Part shown: piece by piece, positions 39,502 to 51,002 of the stretch
Position numbering within the stretch: the first letter of the stretch is position 1
Layout of the letters: each line of letters opens with the position of its first letter
Assembly (NCBI GenBank): GCA_011319805.1
Contig: SJRY01000261.1
Span: 1-64,000 of the forward strand
Direction of reading: 5' to 3'
DNA: 64,000 nucleotides
Source: Macrocybe gigantea
Lineage: Eukaryota; Basidiomycota; Agaricomycetes; Agaricales; Callistosporiaceae
Made by a program: the position numbers and the translations under genes
The notes under the pieces: model-generated
Databases searched by the model: none
What the model saw: the letters and a program-made list of their open reading frames with translations, nothing else
What the model was told of the DNA's origin: nothing

Positions 39502-40374
39502 TCATATCGTCGAGGGCAGATCGTCAATCCGACGTTTCAATTCCTTCAAAAATTTCCACGAATCAAACACGCTCCCTGGGCATCTCGGACATCCTGAAGC
39601 CATAGCCGCCCGCGCCAAGAACTGAACGTCAAAGATGACGTCGGTCGTCGGACGCACACTCAGCTCCTCCCGCGCCAGTTTCTCAAACTCGGTCCACCAC
39701 CTCGGCGTGGCGTACACGGCGAACGGCGATCCGTTGCATTGCATGCACTTGATGTCCTCGGTCGACGCCGCCAGCGCCTCAAGTGCGCCGCACACACGCT
39801 GACGGTGGAGATTCAACAGGCGGTGGTACGCGTAAGCGGAGATGAACTTGAGCTCATCAGACAGCGGAGCGTCGAGGATGTGCACGCGAAGCGTGTATTT
39901 AGATGCCAACCGGGCCTCTTCCTCAAAGTCGTACCGAGACGCGATAGCGTACACTCGCGTCGGCGCCTTCTCGACGAATCGCGGCGAGATGAGGACATTC
40001 CTGAGAGAAGCGATGACGGCGAGCAGGTCGTACTTCATCGCCGCACCGAGAACAGGAACGAGTTCCTCGAGCGAGTTGACGTGCGGGTCTTGCACTGGGT
40101 ACATGAAGCGCAGAAGTGTCTCTATGATGTCGTGGGTCTCGGACATGGAAATGCGCGGGATTTGCTTGTCGGTATGGGAAGGTTGGGGAAGCGTAAACAT
40201 GTCGTAAAAAAGCGGTGACGCCGCGGCGAGAACGCATTTGTGGACGCGAAATTCTGTCGGGTCGTATTCCTCGCAGGACACGAGGATGACGTCCGCATCG
40301 GAAGTATCAAACAGGTCGAATGCCATTGAGGATGAACTAGCGTCGGTGAAACCAATGACGAGAGCGGGGAGCAA
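39502..40374 (-). CDS. BTB/POZ domain protein
   Basis: Single-exon gene for a 290-residue protein (274 if the ATG at 40326, opening MAFDLFDTSDADVIL, is used; this fits the domain better). The N-terminal 110 residues form a BTB/POZ fold: DADVILVSCEEYDPTEFRVHKCVLAAASPLFYDMF, then ISMSETHDIIETLLRFMYP. A helical second half follows with paired cysteines (CMQCNG, CPRCPG). Agaricomycetes have expanded families of such BTB proteins of unknown role; some BTB proteins are cullin-3 adaptors. No kelch, zinc-finger or MATH domain is seen. Intact frame throughout. Confidence 0.85.
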   Translation of the reverse strand: MLPALVIGFTDASSSSMAFDLFDTSDADVILVSCEEYDPTEFRVHKCVLAAASPLFYDMFTLPQPSHTDKQIPRISMSETHDIIETLLRFMYPVQDPHVNSLEELVPVLGAAMKYDLLAVIASLRNVLISPRFVEKAPTRVYAIASRYDFEEEARLASKYTLRVHILDAPLSDELKFISAYAYHRLLNLHRQRVCGALEALAASTEDIKCMQCNGSPFAVYATPRWWTEFEKLAREELSVRPTTDVIFDVQFLARAAMASGCPRCPGSVFDSWKFLKELKRRIDDLPSTI

Positions 40375-40615
40375 TACTGTGTTCAGCCTGAGCTCCAGAT
40401 GGTCCCAACTCCACTTATATGTATGACTCGAGAGTCAGACACTCACACAAAGCCAAAAGGGGACAGCCAGGCTGTCCGCGCGTTGGGCGAGATGGCTCGA
40501 GCGACGACGACAGCACAGAAATGGAGAGCACAGCGTTGATGGCGACAGACTGAAACGAACTCCAATCAAGTCACCCTTGCGATTGGTTACGGTAAGTTTA
40601 ACACGTACAAATATT

Positions 40616-42177
40616 TCAGCGTCTTCGGTCCCTCCGATCCCGGCTTCGGCTCCTCCGGTGGTCACTCCTACGTGGGGCCGGTGATCGAGATCGCTCGCGG
40701 CGACGTTCCCGAGACCGCTCCCTCTCCCTGCTACGACTCCGTTTCCGGTGACGGCCCGCATGCCGGTCGGACAGATCAAACACCATGCCATACGCTTCGT
40801 CCCTGCGCACTTCCTCGTCTCTATATCGTCGCGTCCTCTCCAAATCATGTCGCCCCGCAAAACCTGCATCATGTTCGTAGCGTGGTCCTCGCTTGATATC
40901 ATTGGACCATGTGTTGTTGAGACGCGCCACTGACTGCGAGCTTCAAGGTAGATTTGTCAGTCGATGCCAGGTAGAACCAGGATGTCAAAAAGTGAAGCAC
41001 TAACAAATCAACCCATATCCTGCGATCATCAATCAACACGTTTTGCATCTTGAAGTATGCCTAAGATCAGAAAAGGCTCATATTAGATGTCGGGTGGAAA
41101 CAAAACGCGATGTCATGTGCGCGCTCAAACGATGAACGTACCTGTTCCGCATCTTCTCTTTTATCGAATTCGATGAATGCATATTGGAGCGAATCACCCG
41201 TCTTCTTATCCCTAATAACTTGACAGCTCATGATAGGACCAAACCTGGAAAAGATTAACTCTAGATCCTCGTCCCGCGTGACAGGGTTGAGTTTGCAGAC
41301 AAATAGCACATTTTCGGGTGGTCGGACATTGGCAAAGGGGAGATCGCCGACCATTTCTAGCGTCAGCGCCGAAGCAGCTGCAGCTTTTTCTCGACGTGTG
41401 CGCTCCTCTTCTTCCTCGGGCAGCGTCGCCAACGGATCTTCGTCCTCTGCGATTCGGGTCGAGTTGTCGAGGGGACGGACGGGAGATGACGGCGGTTGGA
41501 CAAGGCCAGGCGGATCCGGGAACGGGTCGTCTAGTTGAGAAAGTGCAGATATAGGGTAAGTTGGTGCCACAGCCAAAACGAAACTGGACTGTACCAAGAA
41601 TAACGACATGTCTTATCCGCACATCCTTCAGTGGCCTCCCATCCTGGTCGACAAAGACATCATTCAGCTTGTCCAACGTGTCAAATCCTTCCACTACGTG
41701 TCCGAACACAGCATGCTTGCCATCCAAGTACTCGATGTTGTCCGCCAGCGTGATGAAGAATTGACTTCCGCATCCTCCATGATGGCCCTCCAAGGTCGGC
41801 GCGACAGCCATGGAAACAGTGCCTTTGAGGACATGCTTCAGGTTGGGAAGAATTTCGGGCGCAAAATATCGAGGGACATCGTTCCTCGGTGGAGAAGAAG
41901 TGGATGCAATATACGACCAGATGGATTCCCCTCCTGTTCCTGTAGAAGTTGGGTCGCCGGCCTGAGCCAAAAAGTCCTTTGATACTGGTGAATAAGCAAA
42001 GTCAGTGATTGGCATACATCCCAGGCGCGTCGACATTCACACACCATTGAAAAAAGCATTAAGATTGTAATAATAAATTTTGCATAGTTTCAGAAAGTTT
42101 TCGCATGTCTTTGGGCAGGATTCGACTTCCAAGTCTATGACAATGTCACCCAAGGACGTTTCGAACAAAATGGACAT
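40616..42177 (-). CDS. Cyclophilin-RRM protein, PPIL4-like
   Basis: Nuclear peptidyl-prolyl isomerase fused to an RNA recognition motif, like human PPIL4 and plant CYP59, thought to act at transcription and splicing. Start at [20 protein letters not shown] (42177). The first intron falls after LNAFFN, then [21 protein letters not shown]. The cyclophilin domain continues with [21 protein letters not shown] and [22 protein letters not shown]. An acidic linker ([17 protein letters not shown]) leads to the [43 protein letters not shown], with RNP2 and RNP1. The tail is rich in Arg-Ser and Arg-Glu ([19 protein letters not shown]) and ends DRRDRRR. The typical cyclophilin active-site Arg/Phe region is altered, as in other PPIL4 proteins. 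Confidence 0.9.
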
Positions 42178-43324
42178 TCTTGAAAGCTGTTAACGAATGG
42201 TCTCTTGTTCTTTCGTTCCCGTAGTCTAGCAGAGCCTTTTGGAAGAGCCAGATAACTCTAGAATAAGCGACTAGGAGCCGTTGCGGTGGGGTTTGACTGC
42301 CAGTGTTGTCCTGAAAAACGAGCGCAATAGAGCCTATTTGACTCTGTTTTTTTACTCACATTGCTGACAAATACCACAACTCACCCGCGTGGCTAAGTAT
42401 GTTGTCGTACATTCTTGTCGCGTCCTCCACCGTTTGCTTTTCTTCTTCAGTCATCAAGACCGCCGCGGCCTCGCATGAACGAACGGATAAAAGGAGCTTC
42501 TCCCAAAGAAATTTTTTCTGTACCATAGGAAAGGGGAGTTGTGAACAGCAGTCGTGTCTTCCGAATACCTACATGGATTCTCCGCGGTGACGAGACTACG
42601 GTTTGAGGAAATGACAGCTGCGCTGTACCTCACTTCCACGTTATGCAGAACAATCTACGCAGTTATAGGCTCGTTTTCCGAAGTTCATGCTAAAGTCCAT
42701 CAAGTTCTTTAAATATTGACTCCATCTCGAACCGAGGCTCTTGCCCATTCAGCACCAGTCTCGCATAACCCAAGCCACGTCATTGGCGTATGGAAAAACG
42801 TCAGGTCCTTCTTGCCGGCACGCGTCTCATGCATCCGATGAATATCCTCTTCCCCGCCTTTTTTTCGGAACGGGCGCAGAAACTAAGGCTACATGTGACC
42901 TCTACTCGTGACGATGTCTTTCCCTCGACTTTTACGTGCCTTCTGTCAGGTTCTTGACGCCTGTGAATGCGACGCGGCGGTACCGATGTTTCATTTTAGT
43001 TGCCACCCGTCTAGCGGCACGGCATCATCACATGGGAGATCCGCTCCGTCTATTTCTATAGTTGTTGTGCGTCCGATTGCCCCCTTCTTTCTAATTTTAT
43101 TACGCGTGGTTCTATTAATACGCGTCTAGGTTGCAATTCAGCCATCCTCATGACATTTTTCTCTGTTCATTCCTTGTCATTCCATCCTAATCTTTGTGCG
43201 TGTTGCTATAAACTTTTCGCCGTCTGCGGGTCATGCGTTCCTACTTTATTTTTCCGACGTGGTATAAAAGACTGAACTAGGCTCGTCAATCTGGGCTATT
43301 CAACATCTCAGGTTTTTTCTAACC
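42178..43324. other. Intergenic, upstream of the AA9 pair
   Basis: About 1.15 kb between the divergent PPIL4-like and first AA9 genes. Short open frames (for example 42399-42590 and 42908-43129) have no recognisable content. The right end carries a TATA box and should hold the inducible promoter of the LPMO gene. Confidence 0.5.
43262..43268 (+). promoter_or_regulatory. TATA box of the first AA9 gene
   Basis: GTATAAAAG at 43262-43269 lies about 60 bases before the ATG at 43325. The second AA9 gene has a similar box at the same distance, consistent with conserved promoters after duplication. Confidence 0.65.
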
Positions 43325-44443
43325 ATGAGGATAGCACTGTCGGTTTTGCAGCTGCGGCCTGCGCCCATGCTCACTGTGTGTGCTTTACTCTCGCCATTCG
43401 GTGGTGTTAGGACTGACGTTCACTGTGCAGTTACTATGCAGTACATCTGGTACAATGGGGTAAGCACTGCCTACTTACGATGTGCCGTCGTTACGCGTAG
43501 ACTGGCCATTCATCTAACCCTGGACGCACAGGTGGATGAGGGGAAAAACAACTATATCCGCGTTCCACCGAATAACAATCCAGTGACGGATGTCACTTCC
43601 ACAGACCTTACCTGCAACGTCAACGGACTCTCTGGCTCGGGTGTCTCAACCCTCAGCATTGCAGCTGGCTCGACCATCACGTTAGTCGTTTTATCGTACC
43701 AAATACCGACGCAGTTCCAGCTATTAATCCTATCCCTTTTAGCTTTGAGTGGCACCAGCACGATCAGAGAACGGGAGAGGACGCCATTTCTGCGGGCCAC
43801 AAGGGACCTGTATTGGTCTACGTAGCCAAAGCTCCTTCTACGGCGGCATCGTTCAACGGCCAGGGCCAGGTCTGGACAAAGATCTACCAATCAGGCTTGC
43901 TGAACTCCACCACATGGGCTACCGACGTTGTCAACGCCAGTGGAGGTACGGTCTCGATTCATCCATCCATACTGGACCAAGCTTTGACTATCCCATATAG
44001 GGAAACACAGCGTCACCATTCCCGCTTCGCTGCCGGCGGGAGAGTATCTGCTTCGCGCGGAGATTGTATGTCTTCTTGTCCTTGCCGCGTCGAGGCATCT
44101 TGACGAGTATGCTCCCTTCACCAGATCGCTCTGCATGTTGCGTCCACCTATCCAGGCGCACAGTTCTACATTGGTACGTGATGGTCCTTTAGACGTTTCC
44201 GCGTGTACAAGTATACTATGTTTTGTTTCAAGGCTGCGCTCAAGTCAAGATAACAAGTGGAGGCAGCGCGAACCCTCCCAAGATCTCATTGCCCGGCGAC
44301 TATCATCCGACAGACCCTGGCATTACGGTACGTTCATAGTCTGAAACACGTTCGCATTTCCTCTGACGCCGAATGGATAGATCAATATATACAACAACCT
44401 TCAAAGCTACACCCCGCCCGGCGGGCCTGTTTGGTCCGGATAA
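43325..44443 (+). CDS. AA9 lytic polysaccharide monooxygenase, copy 1
   Basis: Secreted copper enzyme that oxidatively cleaves cellulose or other beta-glucans. Exons encode [81 protein letters not shown] and AGEYLLRAEIIALHVA. They end with GAQFYIGCAQVKI and [15 protein letters not shown] up to the stop at 44441. The second copper His is in GHKGP and the axial Tyr in QFYIGC. The signal peptide reads correctly only if one T is added to the T run 43344-43347. The mature protein would then begin at the copper-binding His that closes exon 1 (GCTCAC). As written the first exon is out of frame and the N-terminal His is lost. No CBM1 follows. Introns match copy 2. Confidence 0.85.
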
Positions 44444-45132
44444 ACTACTGGAGGGACACAGCTTTTCTTGACCCATTTGATTTTCTGTCCTTCCATTCAT
44501 GACCCAATCAGACTTTTTCAATTGCCGCGAGACAGCAGTGTTAAGAATAAGTGGTGCGTATTCAAAGGGCAAGACATGCTCGCCCTTTCCAGTCGTGGCG
44601 GGCGTTTTATACGCACTCCCTGTTCATATCGCCAAGCCTTCCGCAACAAGTTCGCAAGGATGCCAAGGCATCTCGTTATGTCGTGATCTCCCCACAAGCG
44701 CCCGCCATGCAATGATTGTCAATGTCACCACACAGCTGACTTCGTTCGGAATCTTTTCGACTTCAAATCTCCTTCCGAAACTAATGCCCGAAGATCGTTT
44801 TAGCCGACAACATTTATTTCCAGCTCTCTCAGCAAGCCTTCATCCCGGCACATGACTTGCTTTCTTACCAGGCTCTATTCGTTGTCAACGTAGTTTGGCT
44901 GGTAAGTCCGAGATATCCCCTTTTCCACGCCTCAACTTCGGGATTTTGACCGCGAAAGCTCTGCCCTCGTTACTGGTCGGTAGAGGTCTCCTTAGGCTCA
45001 TGGAATTTTTTTTCAAGGCTCGGAACATGATAGCGCTTCTATTCTTTTGTTCTTGTCTTACTCCGGTGGGACGATATAAAGGCGGTATCGCTCCAAGGCA
45101 TTCTTGCTCGCGTCCATCACCTTTCGTCTACA
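44444..45132. other. Spacer between tandem AA9 genes
   Basis: About 690 bases with the 3' flank of copy 1 and the promoter of copy 2. Open frames such as 44499-44855 look like chance. The right end holds the copy 2 TATA box. Confidence 0.5.
45073..45081 (+). promoter_or_regulatory. TATA box of the second AA9 gene
   Basis: GATATAAAGG lies about 55-60 bases upstream of the ATG at 45133, the same placement as in copy 1. Confidence 0.65.
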
Positions 45133-46328
45133 ATGAAGATAGTTCTAGGATTGCTCGCTTCGGCGGCCCTGGCTAATGCCCACTGTGCGTATTCTTCACG
45201 TCCGCGGCCAGGACGAGGTGCTAAGGAATGCCCTTCACGACTTCAGTTACTATGCAGTATATGTGGGTCAACGGGGTATGTATCACGTTTGTCGCATATC
45301 TGGTCTCATCCTGAATGACCGCTGCAGGTCGACCAAGGGAAAAACACGTATCTCCGTGTTCCACCTAACAATAACCCAGTCACCGATGTCAACTCTTCTG
45401 ACCTGACATGCAACGTTAATGGATTGAGTGGAAGCTCGACGGGAACCGTTTCGGTCCCGGCTGGCGCTACGATCACGTACGTACAAGCAACTTGCTGGTG
45501 CAGAAGGCGGGATTTTCTTAAAATGCGTCGATCGGTTGCTTAGTCTTGAATGGCACCAGCACGATCAACGTACAGGCGAAGACCCAATCTCCGGGGGACA
45601 CAAGGGACCTGTACAAGTCTACATTGCCAAGGCACCTTCGACTGCCGCTTCTTTCAACGGCCAGGGAGCCGTCTGGACGAAGATCTACTCCTCTGGGTTG
45701 TTAAACCCGAGCACGCAGCAGTGGGCAACCGATGTCGTCAACGCAAACGGCGGTAAGTCGGAGCGTAACCTTTTTCGTTCAAGAGCACTTTTTATCTGCT
45801 TGAATTGCAACGCCTTTATATTTCGACGAACGTCTGATACATCTACTACGTAACAGGCAAGCATTCCTTCACTCTTCCCTCATCTCTTCCGGCCGGAGAA
45901 TACCTTATTCGTGGTGAAATCGTGAGTCGAACCTAGAAAAAAGATTTCTTCCTTTCTTCGTGAAATTGACATCGCTTCACTAGATCGCTCTCCACGTTGC
46001 ACAGAGCTACCCCGGTGCTCAGTTCTATATCGGTGGGCATCACCAAAGACTGTTCCCCATGTGTGACGGGAATCATTGAATCGCCTTTGTTCTCGTTCGC
46101 GATCAGGTTGTGCACAAGTGAAAATTACAGGCGGTGGAAGTGCGAACCCTCCCAAAATCTCTATCCCCGGAACATACAAGTCCACTGACCCCGGCATTAC
46201 GGTATGAATTTGCTACTCGGATTCATCCGTGTGGCGCAGGGATGGCTGATCGATATTCAATTCAGGTTAACATTTACAACAACTTGCAAAGCTACACGGC
46301 CCCTGGCGGTGCTGTCTGGTCTGGCTGA
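45133..46328 (+). CDS. AA9 lytic polysaccharide monooxygenase, copy 2
   Basis: Tandem paralog of the gene at 43325. The signal peptide [16 protein letters not shown] ends directly before the His encoded at the end of exon 1, which becomes the N-terminal copper-brace residue. [20 protein letters not shown] follows, with [81 protein letters not shown] and [15 protein letters not shown] to the stop at 46326. Copper His pair (N-terminal and GHKGP) and axial Tyr (QFYIG) are intact. The catalytic domain stands alone, about 230 residues, with no cellulose-binding module. Introns sit at the same positions as in copy 1. No frame break is needed. Cleavage position on the sugar cannot be inferred. Confidence 0.9.
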
Positions 46329-47235
46329 AGTAGCGAATAAAGGACTGCAGACAGTTTTTCATCACTTCTATTCTCCCAGATATCAGAAATGATCAGAATC
46401 GACATTGAAACGCTCGTCCCAGCTGATTTGCCATCCGAACCAGAGAACATTACAAGAGTACCTCTTATCTCATGTGCTTTTGCCGCCGGAAGTCAGCAAT
46501 CTAGAAGGAGACAACCTCACAATGGATTTACACGGAGCTAAGAACAGGGATAAACAAATCATTGTATGTCGCTTCCATTCCGATCTTACGCGTTGACGAC
46601 GGCTTCTGGGACTGGATGGACGACCTCTGAGACAGGAAGCGCTATCGATTTCGTACCAAAAACCGAGACGTTCATTTCGTCTCCTAAAAGCCTTGAGTTT
46701 CAAACGAGATTGAACTTCTGTGAGCTCACCTGAATATACATCTTTCGCGGCCGAAACCATGCTCGAAGAGCCATCTGGCTCGTGGTTAATGCCGTCGTTT
46801 GTCTATTGAGGTTCAGAGCCAGCATGAGATCATCCTTAAAGTCAGAGGACTAGTTGACGTACAAAGGAAAGGAGACGATAGTGGGCACAATCCACCTCGA
46901 CGATGATGCCTCTCAAGTCCGTCGACAACCGCATGAACCGTCAGGGGTCCTTCACAACCCAACTAACGTTGTTCAAATTTCAACCTAAGGCTCGTAATTT
47001 ACGGCTCACGAGCTGTCTTATGATCGGTGCTCAAGCAGCGGTCTCGAATCTCTTCTTGTTTCCTTTTTATGAAATTTTTTTCTTGAATCCGAGTCGCAGA
47101 CGTGCCCATCCAACTGAAAGACAGCATCGATCAACGGTGCAAGGCAATAGTTGAATGCACCCCGTCCTTATGAATTTCAAAGGCCGCGATAACGACAGCC
47201 TGCCGAGATAAACAAACCACAACAATAACTGCTGC
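46329..47235. other. Intergenic, no supported gene
   Basis: About 900 bases between the second AA9 gene and the DUF1992 gene. Short open frames on both strands are unremarkable. Nothing else recognised. Confidence 0.5.
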
Positions 47236-48929
47236 ATGCAACGATCATCTCGAACTATCCTCTCCCCATTGCCCAATTCGCGCCAATGGAGCCCCATAAT
47301 TTCACTACAGAAAACTTATATTCGCAGGAATCATAATGTGAAACACGTTCGGAACGAAGACGAAGCACAAAATCCAGAACAAGGACGGCCTACACCCGAG
47401 CCTTCCGACTATCCAAGCGCCAGTGCGAAGCTGTTCGCCGACGCCGCTCGAGAAGAGGCGGAAGCTGCTCGGTCTAAACCGTCTGTGACTCGGCTGGCTG
47501 CGCTCTTGGAGCAGCAGCAGTACCAGTACGAGAACTGGACGGGTGACGAAAGCATTCAGGACGCGGTCTTGCGGATGCTGGTGGACAAGTACAAACCTCT
47601 GCGCAGCGGGACCATCATGACCGCAGATCAGAAGATCAGGCAGAGCCCACCGAGGGTAACGTCGTACGAAACGGCGGACGGCCTAATTTTGACGACGACG
47701 AGCACGAGTGCGAACGTAAGTGCGATGCCGGCGTCTTCATCGACGCCGGCAGGTTGGATCAAGACGGAGCCGTCCCTCACGGGCTCGTGGGCTACGGAGC
47801 CGCTTCTGCCGTCGATTGAGAACCACAAGCCGTGGCAAACTGAGTTCAAGGCGCCGTCGCATACAGCCTCGTCCATCAAGCAAGCTGAGATTCCGCCAGC
47901 GCCACCACTTACGTCACGAAGGCGTTCACCCCTGTCGTCTCCCGACTCCCTTGATGATAAGGCTCGGAGACAAGAGAGAGAAGCAAAGAAGAAATCGGAT
48001 CATGCTGATAGACTCACGAGGGCGAAGGAGTCGACGCTAGATTATCGTTTGGGTATCAGAGGTTCTGCATCGGCACGCCCGGCCGGCGGTGCTCCAAATC
48101 CCGTCAACCTGAAAGCTTGGAACAGTCTGATTGAAGACAAGATAGACGTGCGTTCGTTGGTCGCTCATTAGTAGAGTTCTTCTGTGTGCGATGGCCGACT
48201 CATCTAGAGAGCGCGGAAAGCTGGGCTGTTCAAAACGGTGAAAGGAAGAGGGCAGCCCATCGTTCGAAGCACCGATGAATCTAATCCGTTTATCCCGCGT
48301 GAAGAGTTCTTGATGAACCGCATCGTCCAACGCAATGGGGCAGCTCCCCCTTGGGTAGAGGTGCAAGGAGGTGATGACGTTCAATCTGCTTTATCGTCTG
48401 GCAATTTTGCACTCAAGATGTTTAATCTTTGAAACGCAACGCAGAGCTCGACCAAGCACTGGAATCGTTTCGTCGCGTCCTGCGCCAGTCGTGGACCCGC
48501 CGCGTCGTCCGAGTGCTCACGATGTCCAATCCAATGGCCCTCCTGAGCAAATACACGCTAGCGGACATCAAAGCCTTTCGAGATCCGGACTGGGTGAAGC
48601 GAGAAGAGTCATATCACGCGACAGCGCTGGATGAAGTCAACTCGCTCGTGCGAAAGTACAACGCGGTCGCGCCGTACGCGGTTCGCAGGCCTTACTACAT
48701 GCGGCACGTCGAGGTCGAGAAGTTGTACGAGGAGTGTGCGGAGGAGATCATGGAGGAGCTGCAGAAGAGAATGAAGGACGGAGGGATGTCTCCATACGCG
48801 TCGTCTGCTTCGGAGGGAGAGGAAGGCGCTGGGGCGTCGCCAGGTTCGGGGATAGGTGGCGATTGGAAAGTGGGAAGTTTGTTTAGAGAGCTGTTGCAGA
48901 GCCTCTTGTCAAAGATGAGATTGAGGTAA
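47236..48929 (+). CDS. DUF1992 protein, DNAJC28-like
   Basis: Member of the DnaJ-homologue subfamily C member 28 / DUF1992 family, probably mitochondrial, role unclear. Exons 47236-48147, 48208-48370 and 48445-48929 are in phase and give about 520 residues. The basic head MQRSSRTILSPLPNSRQWSP suits an organellar presequence. The middle is disordered, Ser/Thr/Pro-rich. The DUF1992 domain begins at NLKAWNSLIEDKIDRARKAG and continues LFKTVKGRGQPI, NPFIPREEFLMNRIVQRNGA and PPWVEVQGELDQALESFRR. A helical C-terminal part has DEVNSLVRKYNAVAPYAVRRP. No J domain with HPD is visible, as is common for fungal members. Confidence 0.85.
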
Positions 48930-49820
48930 GGCGTCTTCTTCGTCTATTTCCACAGTTCTTCTCACTGTCATTCCAAACTACAGGAATGTATGGTAAGCAT
49001 CTAGCGCCGTTGTATTGTCATTATATTTATGCGTCGCACGTTATAATCGAATGCAACTGGTTTTGCTCCTCAGAGGTTAAAGAGGTTGAAGATGCAAGGT
49101 CTCTTTACTAGCTGCAGTTAACAAACGACCTTGGCACGTCTCCAGGATGGCGGACCATGCTCCCGCGTGCCTCCGTTTGAAAAACTCACAGCATATTGAC
49201 CGAATTGGGCCTTCCAAATTAAATGTAATAACAACCGTCAGCATTTCGAATTATCGCGGCGTTCAAGGTTGGCAGCTTGGCGTTGGTCCTTTTCCCGCCG
49301 GATCGCTGCCGGCCCTTCAGCACCACGCAAGAAATCATCACAGGCTATACGTGCGGTGAACTATCGATCGACAATATATCGTCTCGGCAAGACGCCATAT
49401 TCCGTACAACAACAGATCTCCTTGTAGGGCTATGGCACGGCAATCGAAATCAGCACACTTGGTGAACAAGTCTTCTTTTAAGCAAGGCACAATCTTATAT
49501 TTAGGCTGCGGAGAAATGGGCATCAATTTATTCGCAAACTGTTGCAAAAGAAGAATGAGCAGACAAGTGAAGGGGACCAGTATGAATGAGCTGTATCACT
49601 TTCTGTATTTATCGTTTTGACAGATACCCAGTACGCCACATTTCAACATGCTCCGTCCATCCTTCGAATTAATATTCATGGAATGAGCGAAAATACAACA
49701 TAATGAAATAGGGGTATTTATCCAGCTGAGCTTTAGGAATGAAGTATAGTGAAGGTGCAAACGGCTGCTCTGAAAAACTGAGCAACCACATATCCAGATT
49801 AAAATGACGAACTCTCACCA
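48930..49820. other. Intergenic at the start of the repeat-rich tail
   Basis: About 890 bases after the DUF1992 gene. Short open frames at 49147-49620 have no recognisable domain. From here to the window end, sequence is dominated by transposons. Confidence 0.45.
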
Positions 49821-50133
49821 TTAGAATGCTTCAGCAATGGCTACAAATTCGACATCCTGTAACCCCATTTCGGCTTTGATGCTTCGAGATTCATCGTTTT
49901 CTTCGAAAGCTGTCTTATCATTAGGGTTGAAGGCCATTCTTCGGTGTGTGAGCACGAGAAAACAATGTTTCCCTTTGTAATCGCATGCGCGGATACGGGC
50001 CTTGTAGTCATGTTTACGAAGATAGAGGTTCCCATAGAGCATGTCATTGTAAGTACACTCAATGTCTATGCTAGAACAAACCAGTCCCAAAACGCTGTAC
50101 GATGCTCGTTGACACATCGCCGCATTGACCACC

Positions 50134-50926
50134 TAGGGCTGCGCACCGTAACCGTATCGACGGTCAATACGGCCCGGCTGTACGGCTGTACGGCACCGTA
50201 CCGTCTGGCCAGAAAATCTCCCTCCTGACGGCCGTCCATTGTACGGCCGTGTGCCCGTCTGCACCCGTATGGATACGGCATGGAAACGGCCGTCGACGGC
50301 TATACGGCTTCACTAATCAGGTGATCGTGGAGTCTGTTGATTCGCTCAGTTTCCCAATCTATTTTGCCTTGCTCGTGATATACTATCCTGACCCCACAAA
50401 TCAGCCAGGACCTACCTTTCGGCCAAGCCAATCAGAAAGCTCCGTTCGGCCACCTGTCACGGTACTGTCACATCATTTCCTGCCAAAAAGCGTGACTGGA
50501 CGAAAGGTGGGTGTGGGGTCAGGATAGGATTCACTACCTCGGTACATTATTTACTGGAGTCTTATCTTAGGTTTTGTGACAAATAGATGACAGGTTCCGC
50601 AGTTGCTGTTGAACACATATTTTCTGGTGGTCATGATATGATATCCTTGTGACGTGAAGTCTTCAATCAGCCACAATCCGAATCCTTATGATTAGCAAAC
50701 AACGCTTGAGATTTGCTCGTACAAAAATTGATAAGAAACTCTAGATTTTATTGAACAGTTGTACCCGTATTTACCGTACACCCGTTTCTAACCATCTAAG
50801 ATCCCGTACCGTACCGTATATGATCTTTGACCTCAGCTTGACGGTACAGGTCAAGACCGTCCATCAGCCGTCTGCTACCCATCGTCATACAGCCGTATGC
50901 CGTATACGGTACGGTGCGCAGCCCTA
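50134..50926. mobile_element. Non-autonomous hAT-type element (MITE) with 8-bp TSD
   Basis: A 793-base element without coding sequence. It begins TAGGGCTGCGCACCGTA and ends in the exact inverse complement of these 17 bases. It is flanked on both sides by TGACCACC, at 50126-50133 and 50927-50934, a perfect 8-base target duplication. Eight-base duplications and CAGGG/TAGGGCTG ends mark the hAT superfamily. Inside both ends are dense copies of CCGTA/TACGG (50139-50310 and 50757-50915), likely subterminal transposase-binding repeats. It lies within an older reading frame. A hAT transposase gene occurs 8 kb away, but shared ends have not been shown. Confidence 0.88.
50139..50312. repeat. Left subterminal CCGTA/TACGG array of the MITE
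   Basis: The pentamer TACGG or its complement CCGTA occurs over a dozen times in about 170 bases, often in palindromic pairs such as TACGGCCGT. A smaller matching array is at 50757-50915 in the other end. Subterminal short repeats of this kind bind hAT transposases in studied elements. Confidence 0.7.
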
Positions 50927-51002
50927 TGACCACCATGGTGCTATGATGTAAAATTTCGATGATCTCCTCGGTGATATGATCAAACCTGCATAGGCCCCAC
51001 AT

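Larger units (their letters stand above)
49821..51002 (-). pseudogene. Unknown reading frame split by a hAT-type MITE
   Basis: On the minus strand a reading frame enters from about 51002 (FDHITEEIIEILHHSTMVV) and is broken at the transposon end at 50926. On the other side it resumes in the same frame (VVNAAMCQRASYSVLG) and continues through NDMLYGNLYLRKHDYKAR and EMGLQDVEFVAIAEAF to a stop at 49821. Removing the element and one copy of its 8-base target duplication joins the two sides in phase. I recognise no family. The 5' part is uncertain; an intron may end just before FDHITEE. It may be a gene, a gene fragment or part of an older repeat. Confidence 0.45.

Noticed and set aside
50139..50312. 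CRISPR-like or microsatellite array
   Set aside because: The TACGG units are irregularly spaced, in both orientations and enclosed by terminal inverted repeats with a target duplication, which fits transposon subterminal repeats.
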